From contig NZ_LR134318.1 in the NCBI RefSeq assembly GCF_900636825.1, forward strand, positions 496,001 through 560,000: a stretch of 64,000 bases of DNA, written 5' to 3'. The notes under the pieces are model-generated. The model saw nothing but the letters and a program-made list of their open reading frames with translations. It searched no databases and had not been told where the DNA came from. Source of the stretch: Pseudomonas fluorescens. GTDB lineage: Bacteria > Pseudomonadota > Gammaproteobacteria > Pseudomonadales > Pseudomonadaceae. A program made the translations under genes and the position numbers. Shown here in pieces: positions 37,601-47,229 of the stretch (within the stretch, counting starts at the first letter, position 1; each line of letters begins with the position of its first letter).

Positions 37601-37871
37601 CAGCGGCCCATTCAAGGAACTTGCAAACTTTCTGGGGACGCCACCCAGCACGGTTTCGCTTCGGTTGCGTTATCGCACGCCGTTGACCGGGATATTGGGC
37701 GCTCGCAGTTTTATTGGTGGAGAGCGCGGCTTGGCTTTCACCTTGAACAACTCAACCGGTGTCATAGCGCTGAGAAACGACCCGACGCCCGAACTGGATC
37801 GTGTGCCGAATTACCCACTGGGTGACGATCGCCCCGGCGCCATTTACCTGCAACCCAAGGACAAACGATGA
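34599..37871 (+). CDS. VasX/BTH_I2691-type T6SS effector, probable membrane-active toxin
   Basis: The 1090-residue protein fits the VasX-like effector family. The N-terminal delivery region has PCPASQPELFVVPVRYALAH and a perfect MIX core motif (hRxGhhYhh) as LRAGFVYVW at residues 76-84. The middle (about 180-650) is soluble and helical. From about residue 680 come several hydrophobic stretches: VVPLAALLLNVVNVQNYL, VPTLTLFGGVIGALSTGAA (about 750-768), GGQVAAFGAQAMLGFGYTA and YMGPLNWIIAALGLLYLTAW (about 836-855); the last ~220 residues are soluble. VasX relatives permeabilise target inner membranes, so pore formation is the likely action; it has not been shown for this protein. It is coupled by ATGA overlaps to the adaptor and to the first immunity candidate. 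Base composition changes sharply near 36,500-36,900. Confidence 0.85.
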   Translation: MSAEKLAMVDEAAQAERAAKSQPTVDINSMVQPCPASQPELFVVPVRYALAHEKAEHACCLPGVTPQRRPMAVRRLRAGFVYVWQHQGPLRRFVVSPQGLLQEQMLDAEPVLVPDATLMGLALQKIHDAWMLFSEFPLSLEHCQSLSDSSTQRTQHMRRIALRTVADELQAPHCPPLDKADEVMAELIPDTYARSMKADQQNNPDDTDALGATLLKDPTPANIKAYTDAMHRARAREVFLAQHPAASDLPPGEWSAEPWDGQGTRNWLDNAKTQSEGRYAVFACLDDDLGVLRDINREQEQIETGHEKWLGENSLRLSIGGFVCSLITEDGAELAGNLSYRYKDRDISLTPEQGQVMLDTQHRLDEQLRAETQDRQYGGRPTQAEAAARDARIAAIIDPVRAFIPADLYYEAEFVVREYRAQKQSNLNNHAFGAKVGQYIDLDAMNAWFTDTAAGHFQLLEQRHTALFADRGVYLQRSVSGTWFVDYDDLETRHWLTELAIGCLTAQCLRAQGAEQYADYVRAADGGALSQLFNAWTPSLEAAVNNASRLSELMAALSVDNITATHQALAPLSVVVLDHIATMARDAASPWNMLVNRLGAALLLLKGEKGFSTSWMSIFIAARLGGESRLQSVTEGARPVWRLSGQRAEALGEWVNKTGKAIGVGRAERIRNAPAVVNSGGVVPLAALLLNVVNVQNYLSDAGVLEGMEARRVNDTVSASLYGAAALVAVVDSQVRLGLGVKEFGKGRSMVPTLTLFGGVIGALSTGAAINEFQALRSQLENAQNQVDPWMQIRQIAVGGQVAAFGAQAMLGFGYTARALAGSITAEVAILRYTLYMGPLNWIIAALGLLYLTAWFFEKTPLQNFLNNCCWSKTRAIDLGPIAPKAQQDELDRLYLILYTPRVSMESSSRPAPDNGRSGLAFVSAIDSLIIDLPGAEPNSAYLELSMVGDPVDTQGYRYLIKNSPSNGYKAPRPWRDMAPHWLSSSRCEWIPVKEGQGLRLSGPFKELANFLGTPPSTVSLRLRYRTPLTGILGARSFIGGERGLAFTLNNSTGVIALRNDPTPELDRVPNYPLGDDRPGAIYLQPKDKR

Positions 37872-38782
37872 GTACGCCAGCGGCAGGCTCCACGAAGAAA
37901 GGGATATTTTCGCGTAATGATTATCTGGCCCCATTGCCCGTCCCAACAGGTGAAAAGCCTTGTGATGTACTCAACACCATTTGGCGCAAAAACGATGTGT
38001 TTCTCGATATAGGTAACTACAGCATCGGTTCGGCAGTGATGGTGATGTGGCCGTCGCTGATGGTATTCGTCTTTATGGGTTACATCACCCCTGAACCCGG
38101 ACTGATCTGGATTGGGGCGTTATTTATCATCGGTATCCCTTCACTATTTGTTGTTCAGGGGCTCTTTCGCGAAGTCCCCTTACCCATACGCTTCAACCGC
38201 CAACGCCGCGAAGTCTGCGTCCCCCGCGACAAGGGCGAGTACTGGATCGTCCCGTGGGAAACCGTAACCGCCGCCGCCACTCAGCATTCATCAGTCAGTC
38301 AGGCCGGCAAAAACACGATGGGTCTGCTGGTCATCGGTTTCGATAACCCCGACCCGGACGCCACGGAAGACAACAAACACTTTTCACTAGGGTTCAACTG
38401 TGGCGGCGGCACGACTGCAATGGCTCTGTGGGAATGCATGCGCAGTTACATGGAGATCGGGCCGGAGGCAGTACCCGAAAGTCGAGTGGGTGTCGCGCCT
38501 TACGAAGAAACCCAAATTGGATCGCTCATCGTTGACCTGCGTAAAGGGGAAATGCTGAGGGTCTTGTGGGGAGTGTTCTGCATAATTTTTTTGGGCACTT
38601 ATCTGGCGGAAAAGCTTCAAGACTTGAAGCTTTCCCACCCGCCGGAATTACTTTTTCCCGACATCATCGAATGGTCAAAACCACTCCCGCCGGAACATTG
38701 GGCCAAACGTTCTCCAGAGTTGGAAGTCGCCATCGCCAAACGCGAAGCCGAGTTGGCCGGGCGAGTTGGGGCGCGAGTATGA
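37868..38782 (+). CDS. DUF6708-like membrane protein, probable immunity protein (copy 1)
   Basis: The 304-residue protein has two adjacent membrane segments (about residues 54-73 and 79-99), a soluble domain containing FNRQRREVCVPRDKGEYWIV and GLLVIGFDNPDPDATEDNKH, then GGGTTAMALWECMRSYMEIG, a third hydrophobic segment (about 228-246) and a charged tail ending in KREAELAGRVGARV. The family commonly neighbours VasX-like effectors. Its first ATG overlaps the effector stop (ATGA), the usual arrangement for immunity to the self-toxin. It is the only one of the three copies whose C-terminus is intact and ends at an ATGA overlap. Confidence 0.8.
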   Translation: MSTPAAGSTKKGIFSRNDYLAPLPVPTGEKPCDVLNTIWRKNDVFLDIGNYSIGSAVMVMWPSLMVFVFMGYITPEPGLIWIGALFIIGIPSLFVVQGLFREVPLPIRFNRQRREVCVPRDKGEYWIVPWETVTAAATQHSSVSQAGKNTMGLLVIGFDNPDPDATEDNKHFSLGFNCGGGTTAMALWECMRSYMEIGPEAVPESRVGVAPYEETQIGSLIVDLRKGEMLRVLWGVFCIIFLGTYLAEKLQDLKLSHPPELLFPDIIEWSKPLPPEHWAKRSPELEVAIAKREAELAGRVGARV

Positions 38783-39762
38783 GTGCGCCAGCGGCAGGCT
38801 CCACGAAGAAAGGGGTGTTTTCGCGCAATGACTATTTAGCGCCGCTGCCCCTTCCTACGGGTAGAAAACCTTCTGATGTGCTCAACATCATTTGGCGCAA
38901 AAACGGGGTATTTCTCGATGTTGGTAACTACAGTATTGGCTCGGCAGTAATGGTGCTGTGGCCAGGAGTGATGCTGTTCTTATCTATGGCATATGGATTT
39001 AGAAACATTGCACCGGATCTCAGTGTTTTTGCGCTAATTGGTGGAGGGATAATCACTGGTATCCCAGCACTGTTTTTGGTCCAAGGCCTCTTCCGCGAAG
39101 TGCCCTTACCCATACGCTTCAACCGCCAACGCCGCGAAGTCTGCGTTCCCCGAGAAAACGGCGAGTACTGGATCGTCCCTTGGGAATCCGTAACCGCCGC
39201 CGCCACGCAGCATTCATCGGTCAGTCAGGCCGGCACGATGGGGCTGCTGGTTATTGGTTTCGATAACCCCGACCCGGACGCCACGGAAGACAACAAACAC
39301 TTTTTACTAGGGTTCAACTGTGGCGGTGGTACTACGGCGATGGCGCTGTGGGAATGCATGCGCAGTTACATGGAGATCGGGCCAGAAGCCGTTGAGGATG
39401 CAACTGCTCGTTTCGACAGATCAAAGGGAATCTGGGCAACTTATCTCGACGATCTAATCAAGGCTGCGAAGTTGAGAGGCTGGTTCGTGACCATTCTTTG
39501 GGAAGGGTTTTGCGGGATTTTCATATTCAATACGCTGCTGATAGATGTACTTGAGCGATGGAAATTAAATCCGCCACCTGATTTGCTCCATCCAGAGATC
39601 ATCGAATGGTCCAAACCACTCCCGCCGGAACAATGGGCCAAACGTCCCCTGAGTTGGAAGCCGCCATCGCCAAACGCGAAGCCGAGTTGGCCGGGCGAGT
39701 TGAGTCGCAAGCATGAGTACGCCAGTGGCAGGCTCCACGAAGAAAGGGATATTTTCGCGTAA
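38779..39762 (+). CDS. DUF6708-like membrane protein, probable immunity protein (copy 2, frameshifted C-terminus)
   Basis: It is a paralogue of copy 1 with the same start (MSxPxAGSTKKGxFSRNDYL) and soluble domain, but a different membrane hairpin (about residues 55-103), a two-residue deletion in the soluble domain (QAGTMG where the others have QAGKNTMG) and a diverged juxtamembrane stretch (39395-39590). Relative to copies 1 and 3, one base is missing at about 39645 (CGTCCCCTGAG against CGTTCCCCTGA). The frame therefore continues to 39762 with a foreign tail (SWKPPSPNAK...). If restored, it would end ...AGRVESQA at TGA 39714-39716, exactly overlapping the ATG of copy 3. The first ~290 residues are unaffected, so function may be kept. 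Confidence 0.75.
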   Translation: MSAPAAGSTKKGVFSRNDYLAPLPLPTGRKPSDVLNIIWRKNGVFLDVGNYSIGSAVMVLWPGVMLFLSMAYGFRNIAPDLSVFALIGGGIITGIPALFLVQGLFREVPLPIRFNRQRREVCVPRENGEYWIVPWESVTAAATQHSSVSQAGTMGLLVIGFDNPDPDATEDNKHFLLGFNCGGGTTAMALWECMRSYMEIGPEAVEDATARFDRSKGIWATYLDDLIKAAKLRGWFVTILWEGFCGIFIFNTLLIDVLERWKLNPPPDLLHPEIIEWSKPLPPEQWAKRPLSWKPPSPNAKPSWPGELSRKHEYASGRLHEERDIFA

Positions 39763-40759
39763 TGATTATCTGGCCCCATTGCCCGTCCCAACAGGTGAAA
39801 AGCCTTGTGATGTACTCAACACCATTTGGCGCAAAAACGAGGTATTTCTCGATATCGGCAACTACAGCGTCGGTTCGGCGATCATGGTGATTTGGGTTGG
39901 AGTAATGTTGTTTTTGGGGCTGGCATACGCCTTCGAAGATCCTGGCGCCTTGATCCTGGGGGCGTGCATCATGGCTCTTCCCATTTTTTGGTTGATTCAG
40001 GGGCTCCTCCGCGAAGTCCCCTTACCCATACGCTTCAACCGCCAACGGCGCGAAGTCTACGTCCCCCGCGAAAACGGCGAGTACTGGATTGTCTCCTGGG
40101 AATCCGTAACAGCCGCTGCCACTCAGCATTCATCAGTCAGTCAGGCCGGCAAAAACACGATGGGGCTGCTGGTCATTGGTTTCGATAACCCCGACCCGGA
40201 CGCCACGGAAGACAACAAACATTTTTCATGGGGGTTCAATTGCGGCGGCGGTACGACTGCGATGGCTCTGTGGGAATGCATGCGAAGTTACATGGAGATC
40301 GGGCCAGAAGCTGTGCCTGAAAGTCGAGTGGGTGTCGCGCCTTACGAAGAAACCCAAATTGGATCGCTCATCGTTGACCTGCGTAAAGGGGAAATGCTGA
40401 GGGTCATGTGGGGAGTGTTCTGCATAATTTTTTTGGGCACTTATCTGGCGGAAAAGCTTCAAGACTTGAAGCTTTCCCACCCGCCGGAATTACTTTTTCC
40501 CGACATCATCGAATGGTCCAAACCACTCCCCCGGAACAATGGGCCAAACGTTCCCCTGAACTGGAAGCCGCTATCGCGTTGCGCGAGGCGGAACTCGCCA
40601 ATCAAGCCGAGCGAGTGTTGCTCTCGAATCGGTCTCGAGCATCGTGAGTCAACGTGCGAGTCTGCCTATCCCGGGACACGACGAACTACCCGACTGCAAC
40701 GTCCGTGTTCCGGCGCACCTGCGGCCCGATGCCAGTCGGCTCATCCGTTATCTCCTTGA
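39713..40759 (+). CDS. DUF6708-like membrane protein, probable immunity protein (copy 3, frameshifted C-terminus)
   Basis: It is a third paralogue, nearly identical to copy 1 at both ends (bases 39713-39850 and about 40315-40520) but with its own membrane hairpin (VIWVGVMLFLGLAYAFEDPG...). A base is missing between 40530 and 40531 (ACTCCCCCGG against ACTCCCGCCGG), so the frame runs on to 40759 with an unrelated Arg/Ser/Pro-rich tail. Restoring the base gives ...PPEQWAKRSPELEAAIALRE and a stop at 40645-40647, which overlaps the GTG of the next ORF as expected. Either it is a mutated third copy or the base was lost in sequencing. Confidence 0.72.
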   Translation: MSTPVAGSTKKGIFSRNDYLAPLPVPTGEKPCDVLNTIWRKNEVFLDIGNYSVGSAIMVIWVGVMLFLGLAYAFEDPGALILGACIMALPIFWLIQGLLREVPLPIRFNRQRREVYVPRENGEYWIVSWESVTAAATQHSSVSQAGKNTMGLLVIGFDNPDPDATEDNKHFSWGFNCGGGTTAMALWECMRSYMEIGPEAVPESRVGVAPYEETQIGSLIVDLRKGEMLRVMWGVFCIIFLGTYLAEKLQDLKLSHPPELLFPDIIEWSKPLPRNNGPNVPLNWKPLSRCARRNSPIKPSECCSRIGLEHRESTCESAYPGTRRTTRLQRPCSGAPAARCQSAHPLSP

Positions 40760-40961
40760 GTTGCCGCATCGGCGGGCGAAGTTCTTGTTGCTGATCGAGG
40801 CGTCGGGACATACCGAGTTATTGGGATGGATTACCTGGATGCGCAGCCGGCGCAATAATGAAGCGGTCACGTTTGTGCGTCACGGCGGCCATCTGGACAA
40901 GGCTTCGCGCTCAATCTACTCGCAAGGATCGCGCAAGGGCAGGTTTGGCTCCGGGCAATGA
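40644..40961 (+). CDS. Short unknown protein at the end of the T6SS island
   Basis: I do not recognise this 105-residue protein. It starts with GTG, overlapping the restored stop of immunity copy 3 (GTGA), and ends 9 bases before a terminator. It is basic and hydrophilic with a Leu-rich stretch HLRPDASRLIRYLLELPHRR (about residues 25-44) and a C-terminal RSIYSQGSRKGRFGSGQ. No signal peptide or membrane segment is evident. It could be a further immunity/accessory protein or the relic of a longer gene. Confidence 0.5.
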   Translation: MSQRASLPIPGHDELPDCNVRVPAHLRPDASRLIRYLLELPHRRAKFLLLIEASGHTELLGWITWMRSRRNNEAVTFVRHGGHLDKASRSIYSQGSRKGRFGSGQ

Positions 40962-40968
40962 TCAGGTA

Positions 40969-41000
40969 ACAAAAACCCGCATTTCTGCGGGTTTATATTT
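40969..41000. terminator. Bidirectional terminator between the T6SS island and tolC
   Basis: AAAAACCCGCATTTCTGCGGGTTTATATTT contains the stem ACCCGC/GCGGGT with A and T runs on both sides, so it can end both the plus-strand island and the minus-strand tolC, whose stop is at 41000. Confidence 0.85.
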
Positions 41001-42433
41001 TAAGGTCGGGCTTTGAGCTGCGCTTCGGCCGCGGACGCCAGATCCGGCGGCAGGAAATCCTTGTCCGGGTTGTAGTCGGCTTTCAGATACCGCCGCAGAT
41101 CCTCCAGATCTCCCGGGTTCAACGTCCCCGCCGCCTGCTTCAGGCGCAAATTGTCGAGAATGTAGTCGTAACGCGTGTTGTTGTAATTGCGCACCGAGGT
41201 GTACAGCTGACGCTGCGCATCAAGTACGTCAACGATGTTGCGCGTGCCGACCTGATAACCGATTTCCGTGGCTTCCACCGCGCTCTGGTTGGAGATGATC
41301 GATTGCCGGCGCGCCTGCACCTGCTCGACGTCGGTGTTAACCGCGCGGTGCAGATTGCGGGTGTTTTCGACGACCTGCCGACGCAGGGATTCGCGTTGCT
41401 GCTCGCTCTGGTCCAGTTGCGCATAAGACTGGCGCACTTGCGAACTGGTCAGCCCGCCGCTGTAGATCGGAATGCTCAATTGCAGGCCGAGCGTGCTCTG
41501 TTCGACATTGCCACCATAAGGCGCGCCGAACGAGTTCGGGTTACCGAAACCGAGGGCATCGTTGTCACCTTTTTCATATCTGGCCACAGCGTCGAGGGTC
41601 GGCAAGTGGCCGGCCTTGCGCTGTTTCAGGGTCTGTTCGGCGGAGCTGACCGCATAGTTGCTGGCGAGCAGGTTGAGGTTCTGTCGCGCCGCCGTATCGA
41701 CCCAGGATTTTGCATCGTTCGGTGCCGGCGGCAGGATCGGCAGCGTGTGAACGATGCCCTGAATCGCGTTGTATTGACGGTTGGTCAGGGTGATCAGCGC
41801 TTCGAACGCGTCATCGACCTGACGCTGCGCGACGATGCGGTTGGCTCGCGCGGTGTCGTAGCTCGCTTGCGATTGCAGCACGTCGGTCTTGTCCGACAGG
41901 CCGACGTCGAAGCGTTCGTTAGACTGGTCGAGCTGGCGCTTGAACGCGGCTTCTTCAGCCTTGGTCGAGGCGAGGTTGTCCTGGCTGCGCAGCACATTGA
42001 AATAGCTTTCAGCGGATTGCAGGATCAGATTCTGCTCGGTCGCCGAGAGTTGCAGCGCGGCTTGTTCGTTGACGTCCTTGGCGGCCTGGTACTGGAACCA
42101 ACGATCGGCGCGGAACAATGGCTGCGCCAGCGTCGCCTGATAGGAGTGCGCGCTGCGATTGGCGGTGGCCGATGGCTGATCGATCGAGGTGCGCACGTCG
42201 GCGGTTTCGGCGCCGCCGGACAGGTTCGGCAGCAAACCGGCGCGGGCCTGCGGCACGACTTCTTTCTGCGCGCCGTACTGCGCGCGAGCCGCCGCCAGAT
42301 CAGCGTTGTTGTCGACCGCTTCCTGATAGACGCTGACCAGATCGGTTTTGGTCGACAAGGGCGCTTCGGCTGCCCAGGCCATTGCGTTGGACGCACAAGA
42401 CACGGCAACAGCCAGTGAAAGTTTGCGCAGCAT
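41000..42433 (-). CDS. tolC: Outer-membrane efflux channel TolC
   Basis: TolC forms the outer-membrane exit duct for type I secretion and tripartite efflux pumps. The 477-residue protein starts with a signal peptide (MLRKLSLAVAVSCASNAMAW, cleavage near AWA-AEA at about residue 22). Two OEP repeats are visible: repeat 1 with DLVSVYQEAVDNNADLAAAR, and repeat 2 with QTLKQRKAGHLPTLDAVARY and the conserved LQLSIPIYSGGLTSSQVRQS (about residues 322-341), followed by GTRNIVDVLDAQRQLYTSVR. Length fits the TIGR01844 type I secretion group. It is divergent from the thiC riboswitch, with 459 bases in between. Confidence 0.93.
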   Translation of the reverse strand: MLRKLSLAVAVSCASNAMAWAAEAPLSTKTDLVSVYQEAVDNNADLAAARAQYGAQKEVVPQARAGLLPNLSGGAETADVRTSIDQPSATANRSAHSYQATLAQPLFRADRWFQYQAAKDVNEQAALQLSATEQNLILQSAESYFNVLRSQDNLASTKAEEAAFKRQLDQSNERFDVGLSDKTDVLQSQASYDTARANRIVAQRQVDDAFEALITLTNRQYNAIQGIVHTLPILPPAPNDAKSWVDTAARQNLNLLASNYAVSSAEQTLKQRKAGHLPTLDAVARYEKGDNDALGFGNPNSFGAPYGGNVEQSTLGLQLSIPIYSGGLTSSQVRQSYAQLDQSEQQRESLRRQVVENTRNLHRAVNTDVEQVQARRQSIISNQSAVEATEIGYQVGTRNIVDVLDAQRQLYTSVRNYNNTRYDYILDNLRLKQAAGTLNPGDLEDLRRYLKADYNPDKDFLPPDLASAAEAQLKARP

Positions 42434-44782
<2,349 letters not shown>

Positions 44783-44828
44783 TCTGACGCCATCGCCAAC
44801 AGGCTGGCTCTAACCGCAAGCACTCCCT

Positions 44829-44908
44829 TGTAGGAGCTGCCGCAGGCTGCGATCTTTTGATTTTGTTTTTAAAGATCAAAAGATCGCAGCCTGCGGCAGC
44901 TCCTACAG
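44829..44908. repeat. REP-like hairpin (family B)
   Basis: TGTAGGAGCTGCCGCAGGCT (44829-44848) with GCGATCTTTTGA is matched exactly by TCAAAAGATCGC (44876-44887) with AGCCTGCGGCAGCTCCTACA. Arms are about 32 bases and the loop about 15. It lies between thiC and cytX, so it could reduce readthrough between them. Confidence 0.85.
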
Positions 44909-44994
44909 AGAGATGTTCAGCCATCGGGTGCAGAATCAAGCCTGCTGGCGATAACGGTAAACACAACAACAAATGTCCCTCTGAGATAACACCC

Positions 44995-46287
44995 TTGAGC
45001 ATTCAACCCAGCACCTATTCTCCCGACCTCGCCGTGCCCGCCGACAAGCGTGTATTCGGCGGTCGTGATCTGTTTTCCCTGTGGTTCTCCCTCGGCATCG
45101 GCCTGATGGTTCTGCAGACCGGCGCATTGCTCGCGCCCGGTCTGGGCCTGTCCGGTTCGCTGCTGGCGATTTTCCTCGGCACGCTGGTGGGCGTGCTGTT
45201 GCTGGCCGCCGTTGGCGTGATCGGCAGTGACACCGGCCTGTCATCGATGGCCGCGCTGAAACTCAGTCTCGGCAATAAAGGCGCGAGCCTGCCGGCGTTG
45301 CTCAACCTGTTGCAACTGATCGGTTGGGGCTCGTTCGAAATCATCGTCATGCGCGATGCCGCCAGCCTGCTCGGCACCCGTGCGTTCAGCGAAGGTTCGC
45401 TGTGGTCGAGTCCGATGTTGTGGACGCTGTTTTTCGGCGCGTTGGCGACGTTGCTTGCGGTCAGTGGGCCACTGACCTTCGTGCGGCAGATTCTGCGCAA
45501 GTGGGGTATCTGGCTGTTGCTGGCGGCATGCCTGTGGCTGACCTGGAATCTGTTCGCCAAAGCTGATCTCGCCGCGCTGTGGGCGCGTGCCGGTGACGGT
45601 TCGATGCCGTTCGCCGTGGGCTTCGACATCGCTATCGCCATGCCGCTGTCATGGCTACCGCTGATCGCCGACTATTCGCGTTTCGGCAAACGCGCGAAGA
45701 ACGTATTTGGCGGTACGGCGGTGGGTTTCTTTATCGGTAACTTTTGGCTGATGAGCCTCGGCGTTGCCTACACCCTGGCGTTTGCACCAAGCGGCGAAGT
45801 TAACGCGCTGCTGCTGGCTCTGGCTGGCGCCGGTCTGGGCATTCCGCTGTTGCTGATTCTGTTGGATGAGTCGGAAAACGCCTTCGCCGACATTCACTCG
45901 GCTGCGGTTTCGAGCGGGATTCTGTTGCGCCTGAAAGTCGAGCATCTGGCCTTGGCCATCGGCGTGATCTGCACGCTGATCGCCCTGCTGGCGCCGTTGG
46001 CGCAGTACCAGAATTTCCTTTTGCTCATCGGCTCGGTATTTGCGCCGCTGTTCGGCGTGGTGCTGGTGGATCACTTCATTCTGCGCAAGCGCCGTGCCCA
46101 GGTCGCGTCAGCCGCTTTGCGTTGGCCGGCATTGCTGGCATGGCTGGGTGGCGTGAGTACTTACCATCTGCTGGCGAATCTGTATCCGGAGATTGGCGCC
46201 ACCCTGCCGGCGCTGGTGCTGGCAGGGCTGCTGCAGCTAGTGCTGGGTCGGGCCTTCAGTTACGGCCGGGAAACAGCTCAGGCTTGA
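44995..46287 (+). CDS. cytX: Putative hydroxymethylpyrimidine transporter CytX
   Basis: The 430-residue protein is a cytosine permease-like (NCS1) membrane transporter with about twelve hydrophobic segments; LFSLWFSLGIGLMVLQTGAL (TM1), GSDTGLSSMAALKLSLGNKG, IGWGSFEIIVMRDAASL and ADYSRFGKRAKNVFGGTAVG are characteristic. Members next to thiC are called CytX and are thought to import the thiamine precursor HMP. The start is TTG at 44995 (LSIQPSTYSPDLAVPADKRV), since no ATG is near and the frame upstream lies in the REP hairpin. It overlaps the converging lipoprotein gene by 32 bases. Confidence 0.85.
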   Translation: MSIQPSTYSPDLAVPADKRVFGGRDLFSLWFSLGIGLMVLQTGALLAPGLGLSGSLLAIFLGTLVGVLLLAAVGVIGSDTGLSSMAALKLSLGNKGASLPALLNLLQLIGWGSFEIIVMRDAASLLGTRAFSEGSLWSSPMLWTLFFGALATLLAVSGPLTFVRQILRKWGIWLLLAACLWLTWNLFAKADLAALWARAGDGSMPFAVGFDIAIAMPLSWLPLIADYSRFGKRAKNVFGGTAVGFFIGNFWLMSLGVAYTLAFAPSGEVNALLLALAGAGLGIPLLLILLDESENAFADIHSAAVSSGILLRLKVEHLALAIGVICTLIALLAPLAQYQNFLLLIGSVFAPLFGVVLVDHFILRKRRAQVASAALRWPALLAWLGGVSTYHLLANLYPEIGATLPALVLAGLLQLVLGRAFSYGRETAQA

Positions 46288-47002
46288 GGATGCCGTTCAG
46301 GCGCGGGTAAGGAATCTTCAGTTCGACGTGGCCCAGCGCGTAAGGCGCGATGGTGCTCACGTCGTACTTGAGGATCACGCCGCCATAGGTCAGTGCCACG
46401 TTCGGAGTTTTCACGAACGGCCAGTTCGCCACGAACTCAGGCTCCTGATCGAGCTTGGTGCTGATCAACCAACTGTTATGCGCCACTTGCGCGGCTTTCC
46501 AGAACGCCTCTTCCTGACCTGGCAGCAACATGTCGGACAGGTTCAGCACTTTATGCTGCTGGCGCGAATAGTTGATGAAACCGCGACCCGGGGTGCCATG
46601 GGCGCCGCCGGTATCGAGGTAGCTCGAAACTTCGATGATCACCAGGCCGTCATGCTGCTCGCGTACTTTCGCTTGCAGGTAAGTGCTGTTGCGCGGGCCG
46701 GCGCTGGCCAGAAACTGCTCGCGATACGCCGCCAGGGTCGGCGCAACCGAGGCGTTCTTCTCGGTGCGGGTCATTTGCAGCAGACGTTTTTCAATGATGC
46801 CGTCCAGTGCTGGCTCGTCCGGGAAGCGCAAGGTGTCGATGTTCACCAGCGGGCAGTCCGGATTGGAACAGCCTGGCTTGAGCTGTTCGGAGGCGTCGCG
46901 GGTGGTTTCCAGCGGGGTGCGATAGTTGGGCTGGAACAGGCTGGCACAAGCCCCCAGGGTCAGGGCGATAGCGGCCACGGAGGCAATTTTGAAAAGCGAC
47001 AT
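46256..47002 (-). CDS. DUF3298/RsiV-like lipoprotein
   Basis: The 248-residue protein has a signal sequence with the lipobox LGAC at about residues 16-19, so it is predicted to be lipid-anchored. The remaining sequence (YLQAKVREQHDGLVIIEVSS, YLDTGGAHGTPGRGFINYSR, VLNLSDMLLPGQEEAFWKAA) fits the DUF3298/DUF4163 (RsiV/PdaC C-terminal-like) fold. ATG 47002 is preferred over 47032 because it places the basic residue and hydrophobic core next to the lipobox. Function is unknown. It overlaps cytX by 32 bases at the 3' ends. Confidence 0.8.
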   Translation of the reverse strand: MSLFKIASVAAIALTLGACASLFQPNYRTPLETTRDASEQLKPGCSNPDCPLVNIDTLRFPDEPALDGIIEKRLLQMTRTEKNASVAPTLAAYREQFLASAGPRNSTYLQAKVREQHDGLVIIEVSSYLDTGGAHGTPGRGFINYSRQQHKVLNLSDMLLPGQEEAFWKAAQVAHNSWLISTKLDQEPEFVANWPFVKTPNVALTYGGVILKYDVSTIAPYALGHVELKIPYPRLNGILKPELFPGRN

Positions 47003-47229
47003 GGGCGTCCTTTCGAAAGCAGGGGAAGGCAAAAAGTTACCGCTTCGACTCTCAACAAAGCAGTCAGTTCGCCACTAAGCTAATTAGAGTGGGTTTCGCC
47101 TTCACCGTCCATCCCGCTGACGGTAAAGGGGCTGCATCAAACGGTGCGGGCGCGTTAGGATGGCGCGAAGTCGAGGTTGCCGGTCACAGCGGCCGGCCTC
47201 GTAACGGATTTGCAGTAAAGAGGATGCTC

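Noticed and set aside
44829..44908. CRISPR-like or attenuator interpretation of the repeated hairpins
   Set aside because: The copies are dispersed, paired head to head and not regularly spaced; they fit REP elements.
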